From Pseudomonas sp. B21-040 (GTDB lineage Bacteria; Pseudomonadota; Gammaproteobacteria; Pseudomonadales; Pseudomonadaceae), in contig NZ_CP087176.1 of the NCBI RefSeq assembly GCF_024748695.1, positions 3,217,501-3,281,500 of the forward strand: a stretch of DNA of 64,000 nucleotides, in the 5' to 3' direction. The notes beneath the pieces are model-generated. The model searched no databases, was not told the origin of the DNA, and worked only from the letters and a program-made list of their open reading frames with translations. Both the position numbers and the translations under genes were made by a program. Below are positions 19,437-27,631 of this stretch, in pieces. Numbering within the stretch: the stretch's first letter is position 1; each line of letters opens with the position of its first letter.

Positions 19437-20105
19437 TCATAACGCATCGTGAAAGATGATTCCAAGGGTATGCCGTTTTCCGCTGTGCAGGCGACTCACG
19501 CCGTGGCGCATGTTCACTCGGTAATACCCGCGAATACCTTTGACCGGCCGCTGGCTGACGGCAAAGATCACGGCATCGCCTTTTCTCAGGTCAATGACTT
19601 GAGGGTGTGATTGCATTCGGGGACGCTGTTCGGTCAGCACGAACTCGCCACCGGTAAAGTCTTCGTTCGGTTCTGACAGAAGAATCGCCACTTGCAACGG
19701 GAAAACGTGTTCGCCGTACAGGTCCTGATGCAGGCAGTTGTAGTCCTGCGGGCCATATTGCAGCAACAAGGGCGTGGGGCGCTCCTGACCGGCGGCATGG
19801 CAGCGTTGCAAAAAAGCTTCATGCGATGCAGGGAAACGCGTCGGCAGCCCCATGCATTCGTGCCAGCGATTGGCAATCGGTACCAGGCCGGGGTAGAGCT
19901 CGCTGCGCAATCGGGCGACGGGATCCGGTAGAGGGTATTTGAAGTACTTGTACTCGCCCCGACCAAACCCGTGACGAGCCATTATCACCTGAGAACGAAA
20001 GCGTTCGGGCTCCCCATAAAAGGCGCTGATTTCGTCGCAGTCCGGGGCGCTCAGGAGCGATCTGATAATGGCCCAGCCATCCTCATCGAGTTGTTGCTCC
20101 AGCAT
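19437..20105 (-). CDS. 2-oxoglutarate/Fe(II) dioxygenase linked to alkB and ada
   Basis: A 222-residue member of the prolyl-4-hydroxylase-like 2OG-Fe(II) oxygenase group. Iron ligands are His and Asp in CLHQDLYGE and the distal His in the C-terminal part (MRHGVSRLHSGKRHTLGIIFHD); the following Arg/Lys region likely binds 2-oxoglutarate. It is distinct from AlkB in sequence. It is first in the operon with alkB (3-bp gap) and carries an Ada box, so a role in alkylation damage is likely, with a modified protein, nucleotide or nucleic acid as possible substrate. That role is inference from context. Confidence 0.85.
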   Translation of the reverse strand: MLEQQLDEDGWAIIRSLLSAPDCDEISAFYGEPERFRSQVIMARHGFGRGEYKYFKYPLPDPVARLRSELYPGLVPIANRWHECMGLPTRFPASHEAFLQRCHAAGQERPTPLLLQYGPQDYNCLHQDLYGEHVFPLQVAILLSEPNEDFTGGEFVLTEQRPRMQSHPQVIDLRKGDAVIFAVSQRPVKGIRGYYRVNMRHGVSRLHSGKRHTLGIIFHDAL

Positions 20106-20164
20106 ATTCTGACTCCTTGACCCAAGGTTGAGGTAGTCAGTCTAAACAGGGGGGAGGGGGCGAA

Positions 20165-20188
20165 CACTCCGGCGCTTGCGGTCAAATT
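20165..20188 (-). promoter_or_regulatory. Ada box upstream of the 2OG oxygenase-alkB operon
   Basis: Minus-strand AATTTGACCGCAAG, then CCGGAGTG after 2 nt, 59 nt before the ATG. It is the same block and nearly the same spacing as before ada, which argues for co-regulation. Confidence 0.75.
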
Positions 20189-20231
20189 TCAGAAGCGGGA
20201 GCCAACATCCATGTGGTCGCTCCGCAGGCTA

Positions 20232-20408
20232 TTACAGCGCTTTGCTGACGCTGATCTCGCTGATGACGTCCTCGCTCTGGCCATGAATGGCATCGAGCGC
20301 GGCCTTGGCTTCTTCGGCGGTGCCGTTTTCAAGCTGGGCAAACTCGAAGCGGCGTTCACCGTTGAGTTTGTATTTGATGACGTACTTGGTCGTTTGAGCC
20401 ACGGTCAT
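20232..20408 (-). CDS. Small conserved protein (58 aa)
   Basis: Short gene encoding MTVAQTTKYVIKYKLNGERR, continuing to a C-terminus EDVISEISVSKAL. AAAGG sits about 6 nt before the ATG. It is one small domain, probably alpha-beta, with no signal or membrane segment. It follows the DUF1883 gene on the same strand, with 29 bp between them, and is probably cotranscribed. Function unknown. Confidence 0.65.
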   Translation of the reverse strand: MTVAQTTKYVIKYKLNGERRFEFAQLENGTAEEAKAALDAIHGQSEDVISEISVSKAL

Positions 20409-20437
20409 GTCTGCCTTTCTTCGTCTGCGGACGTTGC

Positions 20438-20740
20438 TCAGCTCAGTTTCGAGCTGGAGCGACGGATGATCTTGATCGAGTGAGTCAGGGTCGGTTTACG
20501 TGTAACACTGATCGGGCGGCGGTTGACCGTGTCGATGGTGATGTTCCAGAAACCGGTGCTCGGCGCGGTGATCCGGGCCGGGAAGGTGTCGAATGCGCCG
20601 CCGTGGTAAGTGTGACGACCACCATTTTTGAAGCTGCGGAAGTTGGCGTCGTTCATCAAGCGGATGTTGCACGTTTGGGAGCACTGGATGACGACAATGT
20701 CGTCTTCATTGAGGTGCTCGCGCTGGTGGATAAATTTCAT
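20438..20740 (-). CDS. DUF1883-domain protein
   Basis: A 100-residue protein with the pattern MKFIHQREHLNEDDIVVIQCSQTCNIRLMNDANFRSFKNGGRHTYHGGAFDTFPARITAPSTGFWNITIDTV. This is the all-beta DUF1883 fold known in pseudomonads as a small sandwich of unknown role. The C-terminal tail after VNRRPISVTRKPTLTHSIKIIRR is basic. The 58-aa gene follows it. Assignment is from the conserved N-terminal and central motifs; no catalytic site seen. Confidence 0.75.
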   Translation of the reverse strand: MKFIHQREHLNEDDIVVIQCSQTCNIRLMNDANFRSFKNGGRHTYHGGAFDTFPARITAPSTGFWNITIDTVNRRPISVTRKPTLTHSIKIIRRSSSKLS

Positions 20741-20952
20741 GGGGCGCCTCCAGAAGGGCTTTTTCTACAAAATCAAAACGATAGCATGGGCGATTGGCGC
20801 AGTTTATCAGCCCGAACAGGTTATTATCGGGTCGTCGGGGTCCGCTTTGACAATTAAAAACAGTTATTCGGAATTCTATGAGCGATAAAAGCGGTACGCC
20901 TCGGAGAAAATCAGCATTTGCGCTGTCCGAGGGTCTTTATCGGAGGTTTTGT

Positions 20953-21309
20953 ATGAAGTGGGGTGTGTTAGTCCTGCCGGTGGCGTTGGTCATGAGTGGC
21001 TGCGCGAGTGTTTCGGAGATCAACGAGACGCTGCCGACCATGAGCGTGATCTCAGGCAAGAAGCCCCATGAGTACGCGCAGTGCCTGGTTACACAACTGG
21101 CCGAGAGCCGTGGCGCTCTACAGGTGGAGCCGCACAAGGACGGGATGCGCGTGATTGTTCCGGCGAAGTTCTCCTCGGATCCGGCAGCTGTCTTTGACAT
21201 TGAAGAACGCTCCGGTGGTAGCAGCATCAAGCTGCATGAGCGGATGTCCAATGTGCCAGTGCGTCCAAAAGACGTGCAGAAAGCAGCCAATACCTGTATT
21301 TCCGGCTGA
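20953..21309 (+). CDS. Small lipoprotein
   Basis: A 118-residue lipoprotein starting MKWGVLVLPVALVMSGCAS; the lipobox MSGC gives lipidation at the Cys near residue 17. GGAGG about 7 nt before ATG 20953 decides against the longer in-frame start at 20878. The mature part (YAQCLVTQLAESRGALQVEPHKDGMRVIVPA) is a small alpha-beta domain with Cys residues that may pair. No named family recognised. A hairpin at 21338-21363 (GCCGTCAA / TTGACGGC) follows the stop. Confidence 0.75.
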   Translation: MKWGVLVLPVALVMSGCASVSEINETLPTMSVISGKKPHEYAQCLVTQLAESRGALQVEPHKDGMRVIVPAKFSSDPAAVFDIEERSGGSSIKLHERMSNVPVRPKDVQKAANTCISG

Positions 21310-21337
21310 TAGACTACTCACTGCAATCAACATTGAT

Positions 21338-21363
21338 GCCGTCAAGGTTTTGCTTTGACGGCA
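21338..21363 (+). terminator. Hairpin after the lipoprotein gene
   Basis: Stem GCCGTCAA / TTGACGGC around an 8-10 nt T-rich loop. It has no strong following T-run, so termination is uncertain. It lies between two same-strand genes. Confidence 0.4.
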
Positions 21364-21384
21364 TTGTCATTTCTGGAGTCGGGC

Positions 21385-21615
21385 ATGAAGCGAGAGCAGG
21401 TTCGGGAGCGCCATGCAGAGGGCCACATCTCTGCCACCCATGTGATTCAGAATCCGGCGAATTCAGGGGAATGGATCGTGTTTTTCAAGAAAAGCGCTGG
21501 GCGCAGCTATTTTCTGGTGGACGATAACGATGAAGTCGAATCTTTCTGTCGTCTCGACGACTTGATCGAGACCGTGCGCGGTCTCGGGATCAAATTTGCT
21601 GAAATTCACATATAG
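21385..21615 (+). CDS. Small conserved protein of unknown function
   Basis: A 76-residue cytosolic protein (MKREQVRERHAEGHISATHVIQNP...). The start is placed at 21385, where GGAG precedes by 8 nt. The sequence GEWIVFFKKSAGRSYFLVDDNDEVESFCRLDDLIETVRGLGIKFAEIHI predicts alternating strands and helices, with a Ser-Tyr-Phe-Leu core. I have a vague memory of relatives labelled plasmid replication protein RepB, but nothing here supports replication. Function not assigned. Confidence 0.65.
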   Translation: MKREQVRERHAEGHISATHVIQNPANSGEWIVFFKKSAGRSYFLVDDNDEVESFCRLDDLIETVRGLGIKFAEIHI

Positions 21616-21625
21616 CGTCAGCGCC

Positions 21626-21907
21626 TTACTTGCACACCACAACCACGCTCCGGTTCTTGAAATTGCCGACGTCGACACCCAGGGTCTTGTCGCTTTCCTT
21701 GGTTGACGGTGTGCCGTCGGTGCCGACAATCCGGTAGCCGGTGCCAGCGCAGGAGGTATCGGCTTTTTCGTAGCACGTGGCCCAGGAGTTGGCTTCGCCG
21801 GAGCAGTCGATGGCCAGTCCCTGCTTACCGTCCTTCAGATACGTGGTTTCCGAGGTGGCGCAGCCACTCAGGGTCAACACAGCAATCAGCGGCAAAAATC
21901 TATTCAT
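21626..21907 (-). CDS. Small lipoprotein with four mature cysteines
   Basis: A 93-residue lipoprotein: MNRFLPLIAVLTLSGCATS has a lipobox LSGC with Cys16. The mature part contains several more Cys (DCSGEANSWATCYEKADTSCAGTGYRIVGTDG and the C-terminal VVVCK), which suggests two disulfides in the periplasm. It resembles small pseudomonad envelope lipoproteins, but no function is known. It is convergent with the preceding plus-strand gene (10-bp gap). Confidence 0.75.
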   Translation of the reverse strand: MNRFLPLIAVLTLSGCATSETTYLKDGKQGLAIDCSGEANSWATCYEKADTSCAGTGYRIVGTDGTPSTKESDKTLGVDVGNFKNRSVVVVCK

Positions 21908-21999
21908 GTCGTTATCGTCGTCAGAAGGGTGGGCTAAGCCTGTGACAGCGCTGGCGTCAAAAGGTTATAGCGAAGGGCCACTTTCGTACCGGCAATCAC

Positions 22000-22024
22000 A
22001 AAAAAGCCCTGCGCGAAGCAGGGC
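22000..22024 (-). terminator. Rho-independent terminator of the 63-aa gene
   Basis: On the minus strand, GCCCTGC / GCAGGGC stem followed by six T, beginning about 22 nt after the stop at 22047. Confidence 0.75.
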
Positions 22025-22046
22025 CTGGTCAAAAAACGGCTTCAGA

Positions 22047-22238
22047 TCAAGTCTTGTCTTTACCACGGCGTTTGACGGTTGGGTGTTCAAGTTGCAATAC
22101 GGATGCCACTTCAATCGCGAGCGCTTCGGTAGGGAATGGCCCGGCGATATTCTCGCCGCCGCCGAAGTTGTTTATCCACCATTGGCCGTCTTTCGCCTGA
22201 ATGATCAGGAACCCGTTGATGCTTTTTGCTTCCGACAT
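22047..22238 (-). CDS. Small conserved protein (63 aa)
   Basis: MSEAKSINGFLIIQAKDGQWWINNFGGGENIAGPFPTEALAIEVASVLQLEHPTVKRRGKDKT: one short strand-rich unit with a Trp-Trp pair, then an amphipathic helix and a basic tail. No recognised family. It is monocistronic, with its own intrinsic terminator. Divergent from galU; the 282-bp gap between them holds the galU promoter region, in which I see no distinctive operator. Confidence 0.6.
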   Translation of the reverse strand: MSEAKSINGFLIIQAKDGQWWINNFGGGENIAGPFPTEALAIEVASVLQLEHPTVKRRGKDKT

Positions 22239-22519
22239 CTATCTGCCTCGTTGGCTGGTTCAATTGCGCCATGATAGCGCCAAATGCACTCGGAGAGTGC
22301 CGATGGGCGTATGGTGGTGCGTTCGCAATCTCGTTTGAATGTACGCTGATCTCTGCTATCTATTGAGGCTGCAGAATGGCTGCTCGGCTATTTGCGGAAC
22401 TATCCGCGAGAATATTTCTCTATGATGGCATCGGTTAGCCAGTGCGGGGCATTGTAAGGTGCACGCCGCCTGATTAGACTGCGCCGAAACTCGTACACAC
22501 AGCCCTTTCAAGGACTTAT

Positions 22520-23359
22520 ATGATCAAGAAATGCTTGTTCCCAGCAGCCGGTTACGGTACTCGCTTCCTGCCAGCGACTAAAGCCATGCCTAAAGAAATG
22601 CTGCCGGTGGTAAACAAGCCACTGATCCAGTACGGCGTCGAAGAAGCTCTGGATGCCGGCTTGACCGAAATCTCCATCGTCACCGGTCGCGGCAAGCGTG
22701 CCCTGGAAGACCACTTCGACATCAGCTACGAGCTGGAAAACCAGATCAAGGGCACCGACAAAGAGAAATACCTGGTCGGTATCCGTCGTCTGCTGGATGA
22801 GTGCTCCTTCTCCTACACTCGCCAGACCGAAATGAAAGGCCTGGGCCATGCCATCCTGACCGGTCGTCCGCTGATCGGCGACGAACCGTTCGCCGTGGTA
22901 CTGGCGGATGACTTGTGCGTCAACCTCGAAGGTGACGGCGTGCTCAAGCAGATGGTCAAACTGTACAAGCAGTATCGCTGCACCATCGTCGCGATCATGG
23001 AAGTAGATCCGCAGGAAACCAGCAAATACGGTGTGATTGCCGGCGACCTGATTGGTGACGACCTGTACCGTGTACGCAACATGGTCGAGAAGCCAAAACC
23101 TGAAGATGCACCTTCGAACCTGGCGATCATCGGCCGTTACATCATGACTCCGGACATTTTCAGCCTGATCGAACAGACCGAGCCAGGCAAGGGTGGCGAG
23201 ATCCAGATCACTGACGCCCTGATGAAGCAAGCGCAGGACGGTTGCGTCATTGCCTACAAGTTCAAAGGCAAGCGTTTCGACTGTGGTGGCGCTGAAGGCT
23301 ACATTGACGCGACCAACTTCTGCTTCGAGAACTTCTACAAGACCGGCAAGGCTTACTGA
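22520..23359 (+). CDS. galU: UTP-glucose-1-phosphate uridylyltransferase GalU
   Basis: Makes UDP-glucose from UTP and glucose-1-phosphate for LPS core, exopolysaccharide and osmoprotectant glucans. It is 279 residues, the usual bacterial length. Visible are the nucleotidyltransferase motif FPAAGYGTRFLPATKAMPKEMLPVVNKPLIQYGVEEA, ETKGLGHAIL-type substrate loop (EMKGLGHAILTGRPLIGDEPFAVVLADDL) and the C-terminal KGKRFDCGGAEGYIDAT. Strong codon bias suggests high expression. Its original terminator (AAAAGCCACC, UUCG loop, GGTGGCTTTTT) has been split by an IS. Confidence 0.97.
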   Translation: MIKKCLFPAAGYGTRFLPATKAMPKEMLPVVNKPLIQYGVEEALDAGLTEISIVTGRGKRALEDHFDISYELENQIKGTDKEKYLVGIRRLLDECSFSYTRQTEMKGLGHAILTGRPLIGDEPFAVVLADDLCVNLEGDGVLKQMVKLYKQYRCTIVAIMEVDPQETSKYGVIAGDLIGDDLYRVRNMVEKPKPEDAPSNLAIIGRYIMTPDIFSLIEQTEPGKGGEIQITDALMKQAQDGCVIAYKFKGKRFDCGGAEGYIDATNFCFENFYKTGKAY

Positions 23360-23382
23360 TAGCGCCTGACCCACTTGTATTG

Positions 23383-23396
23383 AAAAGCCACCTTCG
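23383..23396 (+). terminator. Left half of galU terminator, interrupted in its loop by an IS
   Basis: AAAAGCCACC plus TTCG at 23383-23396; the right arm TTCG plus GGTGGCTTTTT is at 24992-25006. Joined at one TTCG they make a 10-bp stem with a UUCG tetraloop and a T-run. With 1.6 kb between the arms, termination is probably abolished or weakened here. A hairpin inside the IS end (ACAAACGCCCC / GGGGCGTTTGT, 23431-23461) may substitute. Confidence 0.8.
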
Positions 23397-24991
23397 CAGA
23401 CTGTGTGAAAACGCGCTGAAGGCCGGCCCAACAAACGCCCCGACTTGTTCGGGGCGTTTGTTTTGGTGCGGGCGACAGGCGAAAAAAGCCTTTCAGCCCA
23501 TTAACGCCATCAATTGGCGGGCCCCGAGCACACTAATTGCGCGTTTTAGGTTGTAGGCACTCACTGCCAAGGCCATTTCCGCTCTCGCGCCCTCCAGTTG
23601 ACGCAACAGGAAGCGAGCATTGCCAAACAGCCATTGCTTCAGGTTGCCGAAGGGGTGCTCAACAATGGATCTTCGGTTGGCCATCATCTGCGGATGGGCC
23701 AGCATTCGTTGCTCCATTCGCTCAAAGGCTTCTTCATGGGCGTGGCGTGAGACGTAGCGGCGCTGAGCGCCAGTGCATTGGGATTTGAGCGGGCAGGCGG
23801 CGCAGTCGCTGACATCTGCCTGATAGATCCGATCGCCCTTGTGGCGCTGTTTGAGCGTTAACCACTTGCCTGCCGGGCACTGATAACGATCGTGTTCGGC
23901 TTCGTAGATAAAGTCTTTGCGCTCAAAAAAGTCCTCACCACCAGGATTGACCGAGCGGTTGGGCGGCACATAAACGGTAATCGCAGCCTCCTCGCAGGCC
24001 TGAAACTGCTGGCCGTTGGAGTAGCCGGCATCGGCAGTCACGGTCAGGGCATCTTGTTCCAGCTGTTCTTTGGCGGCTTTAGCCATTGGTTCGAGTTGCT
24101 TGCGGTCGTCGCCATCCTGGGTAACCTCATGATGCAGAATCAGGCAATGCTTGGCATCCACGGCGCTCTGCACGTTATAGGACACACGCGGCCCCTTGGG
24201 CGTGCGCATCATTCGGGCATCGCTTTCGTGGGTGTTGAACTGCTCCAGGCCCATCGAGTTCATCAGCGCTTGGCAGCTCTGATTGTCCTGCTGGCGAACT
24301 TTAAGCTGCACCAGTGCTGTTTTGATCGCGCCGCGATCAATCACCTCTCCCGCATCGAGCCTGTCAGCCTCATCCAGTTCGGCCAGATACTGAGCGATGC
24401 GCTTATCCAGTTTTTCTTCCTGACGCTTGAGTTGCTTGAGGTTCATATGGCGCCGCGAGGAAGCGACTGCCTGAAACTTGCTGCCGTCGATGGCCACCAA
24501 GTCTCCTGCGATCAGACCGGCCATGCGGCAAAACCGGACGAAGGCACCGCACGTCGCCACAAAGGCGGATTTGTTGTTTTTGCGAAAGTCGGCGATGGTC
24601 TTGAAGTCGGGCTTAAGCCGGTTGATCAGCCACATCACTTCGATGTTGCGCTGGCACTCGGCTTCGAGACGCCGCGATGAGCGAATCCGCTGAAAATAGC
24701 CATAGAGGTAGAGCTTGAGCTGATCGGCAGGATCATAAGAAGGACGACCTGTGCTTTTGGGCAGCGCTTTATCAAAGCCCAGTTGCACCAGATCCAGCTT
24801 GGCGACGTACAGGTCAATAACCCGAACGAGATGATCCTCGGGGATCAGTTCTTCCAGCGAGACCGGGAACAGACTGGTCTGGCTACGGGACTCACCTTGG
24901 ATGTAAGCCATAACGAAAAATGCTCCGTATCTTTCGATACGGAGCATTTTCTTTGAGCTTTGCGCAGATTGCTAGGTTTTCACACAGTCTG
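23397..24991. mobile_element. IS1182-family insertion sequence (1595 bp)
   Basis: Ends are inverted repeats CAGACTGTGTGAAAAC (left) and GTTTTCACACAGTCTG (right), perfect over 16 bp. The flanking TTCG (23393-23396 and 24992-24995) is a 4-bp target duplication. It encodes one intact transposase on the minus strand. Hairpins lie near both ends (23431-23461 and about 24919-24950), which may block read-through transcription. The insertion is exactly in the loop of the galU terminator. A deleted relative lies at 56.3-56.5 kb. Confidence 0.92.
23493..24911 (-). CDS. IS1182-family DDE transposase
   Basis: Transposase of 472 residues; start MAYIQGESRSQ at 24911. The N-terminal domain (PEDHLVRVIDLYVAKLDL...GRPSYDPADQLKLYLYGYFQRIRSSRRLEAECQRNIEVMWL) is typical of IS1182/IS1380-like DUF772 enzymes. 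The catalytic triad is likely Asp in LVAIDGSKFQAV, Asp in TVTADAGYSNGQQ and Glu in RRSIVEHPFGNLKQWLF. A Cys cluster (CAACPLKSQC) lies between the second and third. There is no frameshift or stop, so it looks functional. Confidence 0.93.
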   Translation of the reverse strand: MAYIQGESRSQTSLFPVSLEELIPEDHLVRVIDLYVAKLDLVQLGFDKALPKSTGRPSYDPADQLKLYLYGYFQRIRSSRRLEAECQRNIEVMWLINRLKPDFKTIADFRKNNKSAFVATCGAFVRFCRMAGLIAGDLVAIDGSKFQAVASSRRHMNLKQLKRQEEKLDKRIAQYLAELDEADRLDAGEVIDRGAIKTALVQLKVRQQDNQSCQALMNSMGLEQFNTHESDARMMRTPKGPRVSYNVQSAVDAKHCLILHHEVTQDGDDRKQLEPMAKAAKEQLEQDALTVTADAGYSNGQQFQACEEAAITVYVPPNRSVNPGGEDFFERKDFIYEAEHDRYQCPAGKWLTLKQRHKGDRIYQADVSDCAACPLKSQCTGAQRRYVSRHAHEEAFERMEQRMLAHPQMMANRRSIVEHPFGNLKQWLFGNARFLLRQLEGARAEMALAVSAYNLKRAISVLGARQLMALMG

Positions 24992-25088
24992 TTCGGGTGG
25001 CTTTTTCATTTTCTGGCCCCATATCGTTTGCAGTGCTTGCCCGGTGGGCGTCTGTGGGTATGCTGGTGGACTGCCGAGGAGATTGAAA

Positions 25089-26447
25089 ATGGCCTACGAT
25101 TTTGATTTGTATGTGATTGGCGCGGGTTCCGGCGGTGTGCGGGCTGCGCGGTTTGCCGCCGGATATGGCGCGAAAGTGGCGGTGGCCGAGAGCCGCTACC
25201 TGGGCGGCACCTGTGTGAACGTCGGCTGCGTGCCGAAGAAGTTGCTGGTCTACGGTGCGCACTTCGCCGAGGACTTCGAGCAATCGTCCGGTTTCGGCTG
25301 GACACCGGGTGAGGCTCAGTTCGATTGGGCCACGCTGATCGCCAACAAGGACCGTGAGATCAATCGCCTGAATGGCATTTACCGCAATTTGCTGGTCAAC
25401 AGCGGCGTGACGTTACATGAAGGTCACGCCAAAATCGTCGACCCGAACACGGTCGAGATCAATGGCGAGCGCCACACCGCTAAAAATATCCTGATTGCTA
25501 CCGGCGGCTGGCCGCAGATCCCGGAAATTCCGGGGCACGAGCATGCAATCAGTTCCAATCAGGCCTTCTTTCTCAAGGCACTGCCGAAACGCGTTCTGGT
25601 CGTGGGCGGTGGCTATATTGCTGTTGAGTTCGCGGGTATTTTCCATGGCTTGGGCGCCAATACCACGTTGCTGTATCGCGGTGAGCTGTTCCTGCGCGGC
25701 TTCGACGGTGCGGTACGCAAGCATTTGCAGGAAGAGCTGACCAAGCGCGGCATGGACCTGCAGTTCAATTCCGACATCGAGCGTATCGACAAGCAGCCTG
25801 ATGGCAGCCTGAAGGTGACGCTCAAGGATGGCCGCGAGCTGGAAGCCGATTGTGTGTTCTACGCGACCGGCCGGCGCCCGATGCTCGACAACCTTGGTCT
25901 GGAAAACACGGGCGTCAAGCTCGACAAGAAAGGCTTTGTCGAAGTTGATGATCAGTATCAGACAGCCGAGCCGTCGATCCTGGCGCTGGGTGATGTGATT
26001 GGTCGTGTTCAACTGACGCCGGTTGCATTGGCCGAAGGCATGGCCGTGGCGCGACGTTTGTTCAAGCCCGAGCAATATCGCCCAGTGGATTACAAAATGA
26101 TCCCGACGGCCGTGTTCAGTCTGCCGAACATTGGCACCGTTGGCTTGAGCGAGGAAGATGCTCTCGAAGCCGGCCACGAGGTGGTGATCTTCGAAAGCCG
26201 CTTCCGCCCGATGAAGTTGACCCTGACGGAATGCCAGGAGCGCACGCTGATGAAACTGGTGGTCGACGCCAAGACCGATAAGGTTCTGGGCTGCCACATG
26301 GTCGGCCCGGATGCCGGTGAGATCGTTCAGGGTTTGGCAATTGCATTGAAAGCGGGAGCGACCAAGCGCGATTTCGATGAAACCATCGGCGTGCACCCGA
26401 CGGCCGCCGAAGAGTTCGTCACCATGCGTACGCCTGTCGCCGGTTAA
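25089..26447 (+). CDS. gorA: Glutathione-disulfide reductase
   Basis: FAD enzyme that reduces glutathione disulfide with NADPH. It is 452 residues from ATG 25089, with GAGGAG upstream. FAD motif [13 protein letters not shown], redox pair [13 protein letters not shown] (Cys42/Cys47), NADPH motif [21 protein letters not shown] with the downstream [10 protein letters not shown] arginines that choose NADPH, and the C-terminal catalytic HPTAAEEF His-Glu are all present. It was probably separated from galU only by a terminator before the IS arrived; read-through from the IS side is possible. Its stop overlaps the convergent KfrA-like gene by 4 bp. Confidence 0.95.
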   Translation: MAYDFDLYVIGAGSGGVRAARFAAGYGAKVAVAESRYLGGTCVNVGCVPKKLLVYGAHFAEDFEQSSGFGWTPGEAQFDWATLIANKDREINRLNGIYRNLLVNSGVTLHEGHAKIVDPNTVEINGERHTAKNILIATGGWPQIPEIPGHEHAISSNQAFFLKALPKRVLVVGGGYIAVEFAGIFHGLGANTTLLYRGELFLRGFDGAVRKHLQEELTKRGMDLQFNSDIERIDKQPDGSLKVTLKDGRELEADCVFYATGRRPMLDNLGLENTGVKLDKKGFVEVDDQYQTAEPSILALGDVIGRVQLTPVALAEGMAVARRLFKPEQYRPVDYKMIPTAVFSLPNIGTVGLSEEDALEAGHEVVIFESRFRPMKLTLTECQERTLMKLVVDAKTDKVLGCHMVGPDAGEIVQGLAIALKAGATKRDFDETIGVHPTAAEEFVTMRTPVAG

Positions 26448-27454
26448 TCGTCCTTGGTTGCGTCTGGCGCTGTCGCAACGACGGCCGCCAGACGCAAGCT
26501 TTCATCCAGGCTCGCCTGAGTCTTGAGCAACTCGATTTCCAGCGCTTTATTCGCCTGCAACTGCTCGTCGACACTCTGCTTCAACGCCTGACCTTCCAAC
26601 AGGGCGACGCGCAAGCGTTCCTGGAGGAGGGTGCGCTCGCTGTCGATGCGATTGACCTGTTCCAACAATTGGTCTTGCCGCGTGTTGGTTTGCTTGAGTT
26701 GATCCTGCAACAGGTTCAGCTCTCTCTGGGTGCCACGGTTTTCAGTGAAAAGCCGCTCGTTGTCACGGTGCAGTTGAGTGATTTCGTCCTGGCGCACCAT
26801 TGCACTCTGTTGCGACTGACGCAGTTCCATCTGAATCTGCTGCACCTGGCTTTCATGGCGGCTTTGTTCCTGTTCGCGCTGTTCCTTGACGGCGTTGCGG
26901 TAGTGCTCCAATGCCTCGCGCGCGTGCAGGTGCTTCTCTTCCAGCGAGCGGATTTGTTCGTCCTTGTCCTGCAGGCGCAATTCGAAGCCGGCCAGTGCCT
27001 GATTCAGCCCGGCGTTGCGGGTTTGTTCGGTTTGCAGCATCGAGCGGGTTTCTTGCAGCGATTCCGATTCCTGTGTCAGCGCCAGGCTTTGCATCTCATA
27101 TTGCTGATGCAATTCGGCGTTGGTTTCCCGGGCCTCTGTAAGCTGGCTTTCCAGTGTTTTTCGCTGCTGATCAAACTGCTCGCGAGCCTGATCGATGGGT
27201 TCCTGAGCCTTCTCCTTGAGGCGTTGTGCCAAGCGCGAAACCAGGCCTGCCAGCTCATCATCGATAGGCTCTGGCGCAGGCTCGGCGCGTTCGCGACCGT
27301 CATCCAGTTCTTTCAGGTAGCGGTGAATGGTGGTTTTCGAGCCGGTGTTGCCCATTTCGATTCGTACTGCATCGATGCTTGGGTTTTCGCCGCGGGCGAG
27401 GATCGCCAAACGTGCTGCTTGCACCACTGCTTTATTTACGCCGCCACGAGCCAT
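26444..27454 (-). CDS. KfrA-like DNA-binding coiled-coil protein
   Basis: A 336-residue protein with an N-terminal helix-turn-helix of the KfrA_N type ([50 protein letters not shown], residues 1-50) and a long heptad-rich coiled coil (about 65-320, very Gln/Glu/Arg-rich). On plasmids, KfrA binds its own operator and contributes to stable inheritance. Here the gene is chromosomal, without rep or par genes, and divergent from a tyrosine recombinase gene (177-bp gap). An inverted repeat TGGTACA / TGTACCA about 25-50 nt upstream of its start may be its autoregulatory site. Possible roles are nucleoid structuring or control of the recombinase. Confidence 0.8.
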   Translation of the reverse strand: MARGGVNKAVVQAARLAILARGENPSIDAVRIEMGNTGSKTTIHRYLKELDDGRERAEPAPEPIDDELAGLVSRLAQRLKEKAQEPIDQAREQFDQQRKTLESQLTEARETNAELHQQYEMQSLALTQESESLQETRSMLQTEQTRNAGLNQALAGFELRLQDKDEQIRSLEEKHLHAREALEHYRNAVKEQREQEQSRHESQVQQIQMELRQSQQSAMVRQDEITQLHRDNERLFTENRGTQRELNLLQDQLKQTNTRQDQLLEQVNRIDSERTLLQERLRVALLEGQALKQSVDEQLQANKALEIELLKTQASLDESLRLAAVVATAPDATKDD

Positions 27455-27478
27455 GAGTTTTCCTACGATTTCGTACTG

Positions 27479-27510
27479 TGGTACATGCCACTAAAGTACG
27501 CAGTGTACCA
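27479..27510. promoter_or_regulatory. Inverted repeat in the kfrA-like / integrase divergent promoter
   Basis: Arms TGGTACA and TGTACCA (7 bp, perfect) 18 nt apart, with extra GTAC copies between and beside them. Placed 25-56 nt upstream of the KfrA-like start. Candidate operator. Confidence 0.45.
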
Positions 27511-27631
27511 TCTGAAAAATAAAGATAAATGATGTCAGTTTGTCATGCGGGATATACTGGTATTACCCCGTGTGATCAGCCGCACAGCACGATTAGACCC
27601 GCCAAAGCGGTACGTTTAGAGAGTTGAGCCG

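Noticed and set aside
22508..23434. Long open frame antisense to galU (about 300 codons); similar ones opposite gorA, hpd and the RND permease
   Set aside because: They are by-products of G+C-rich codon bias in strongly expressed genes. They have no ribosome-binding site or plausible domain and lie wholly opposite well-recognised genes.
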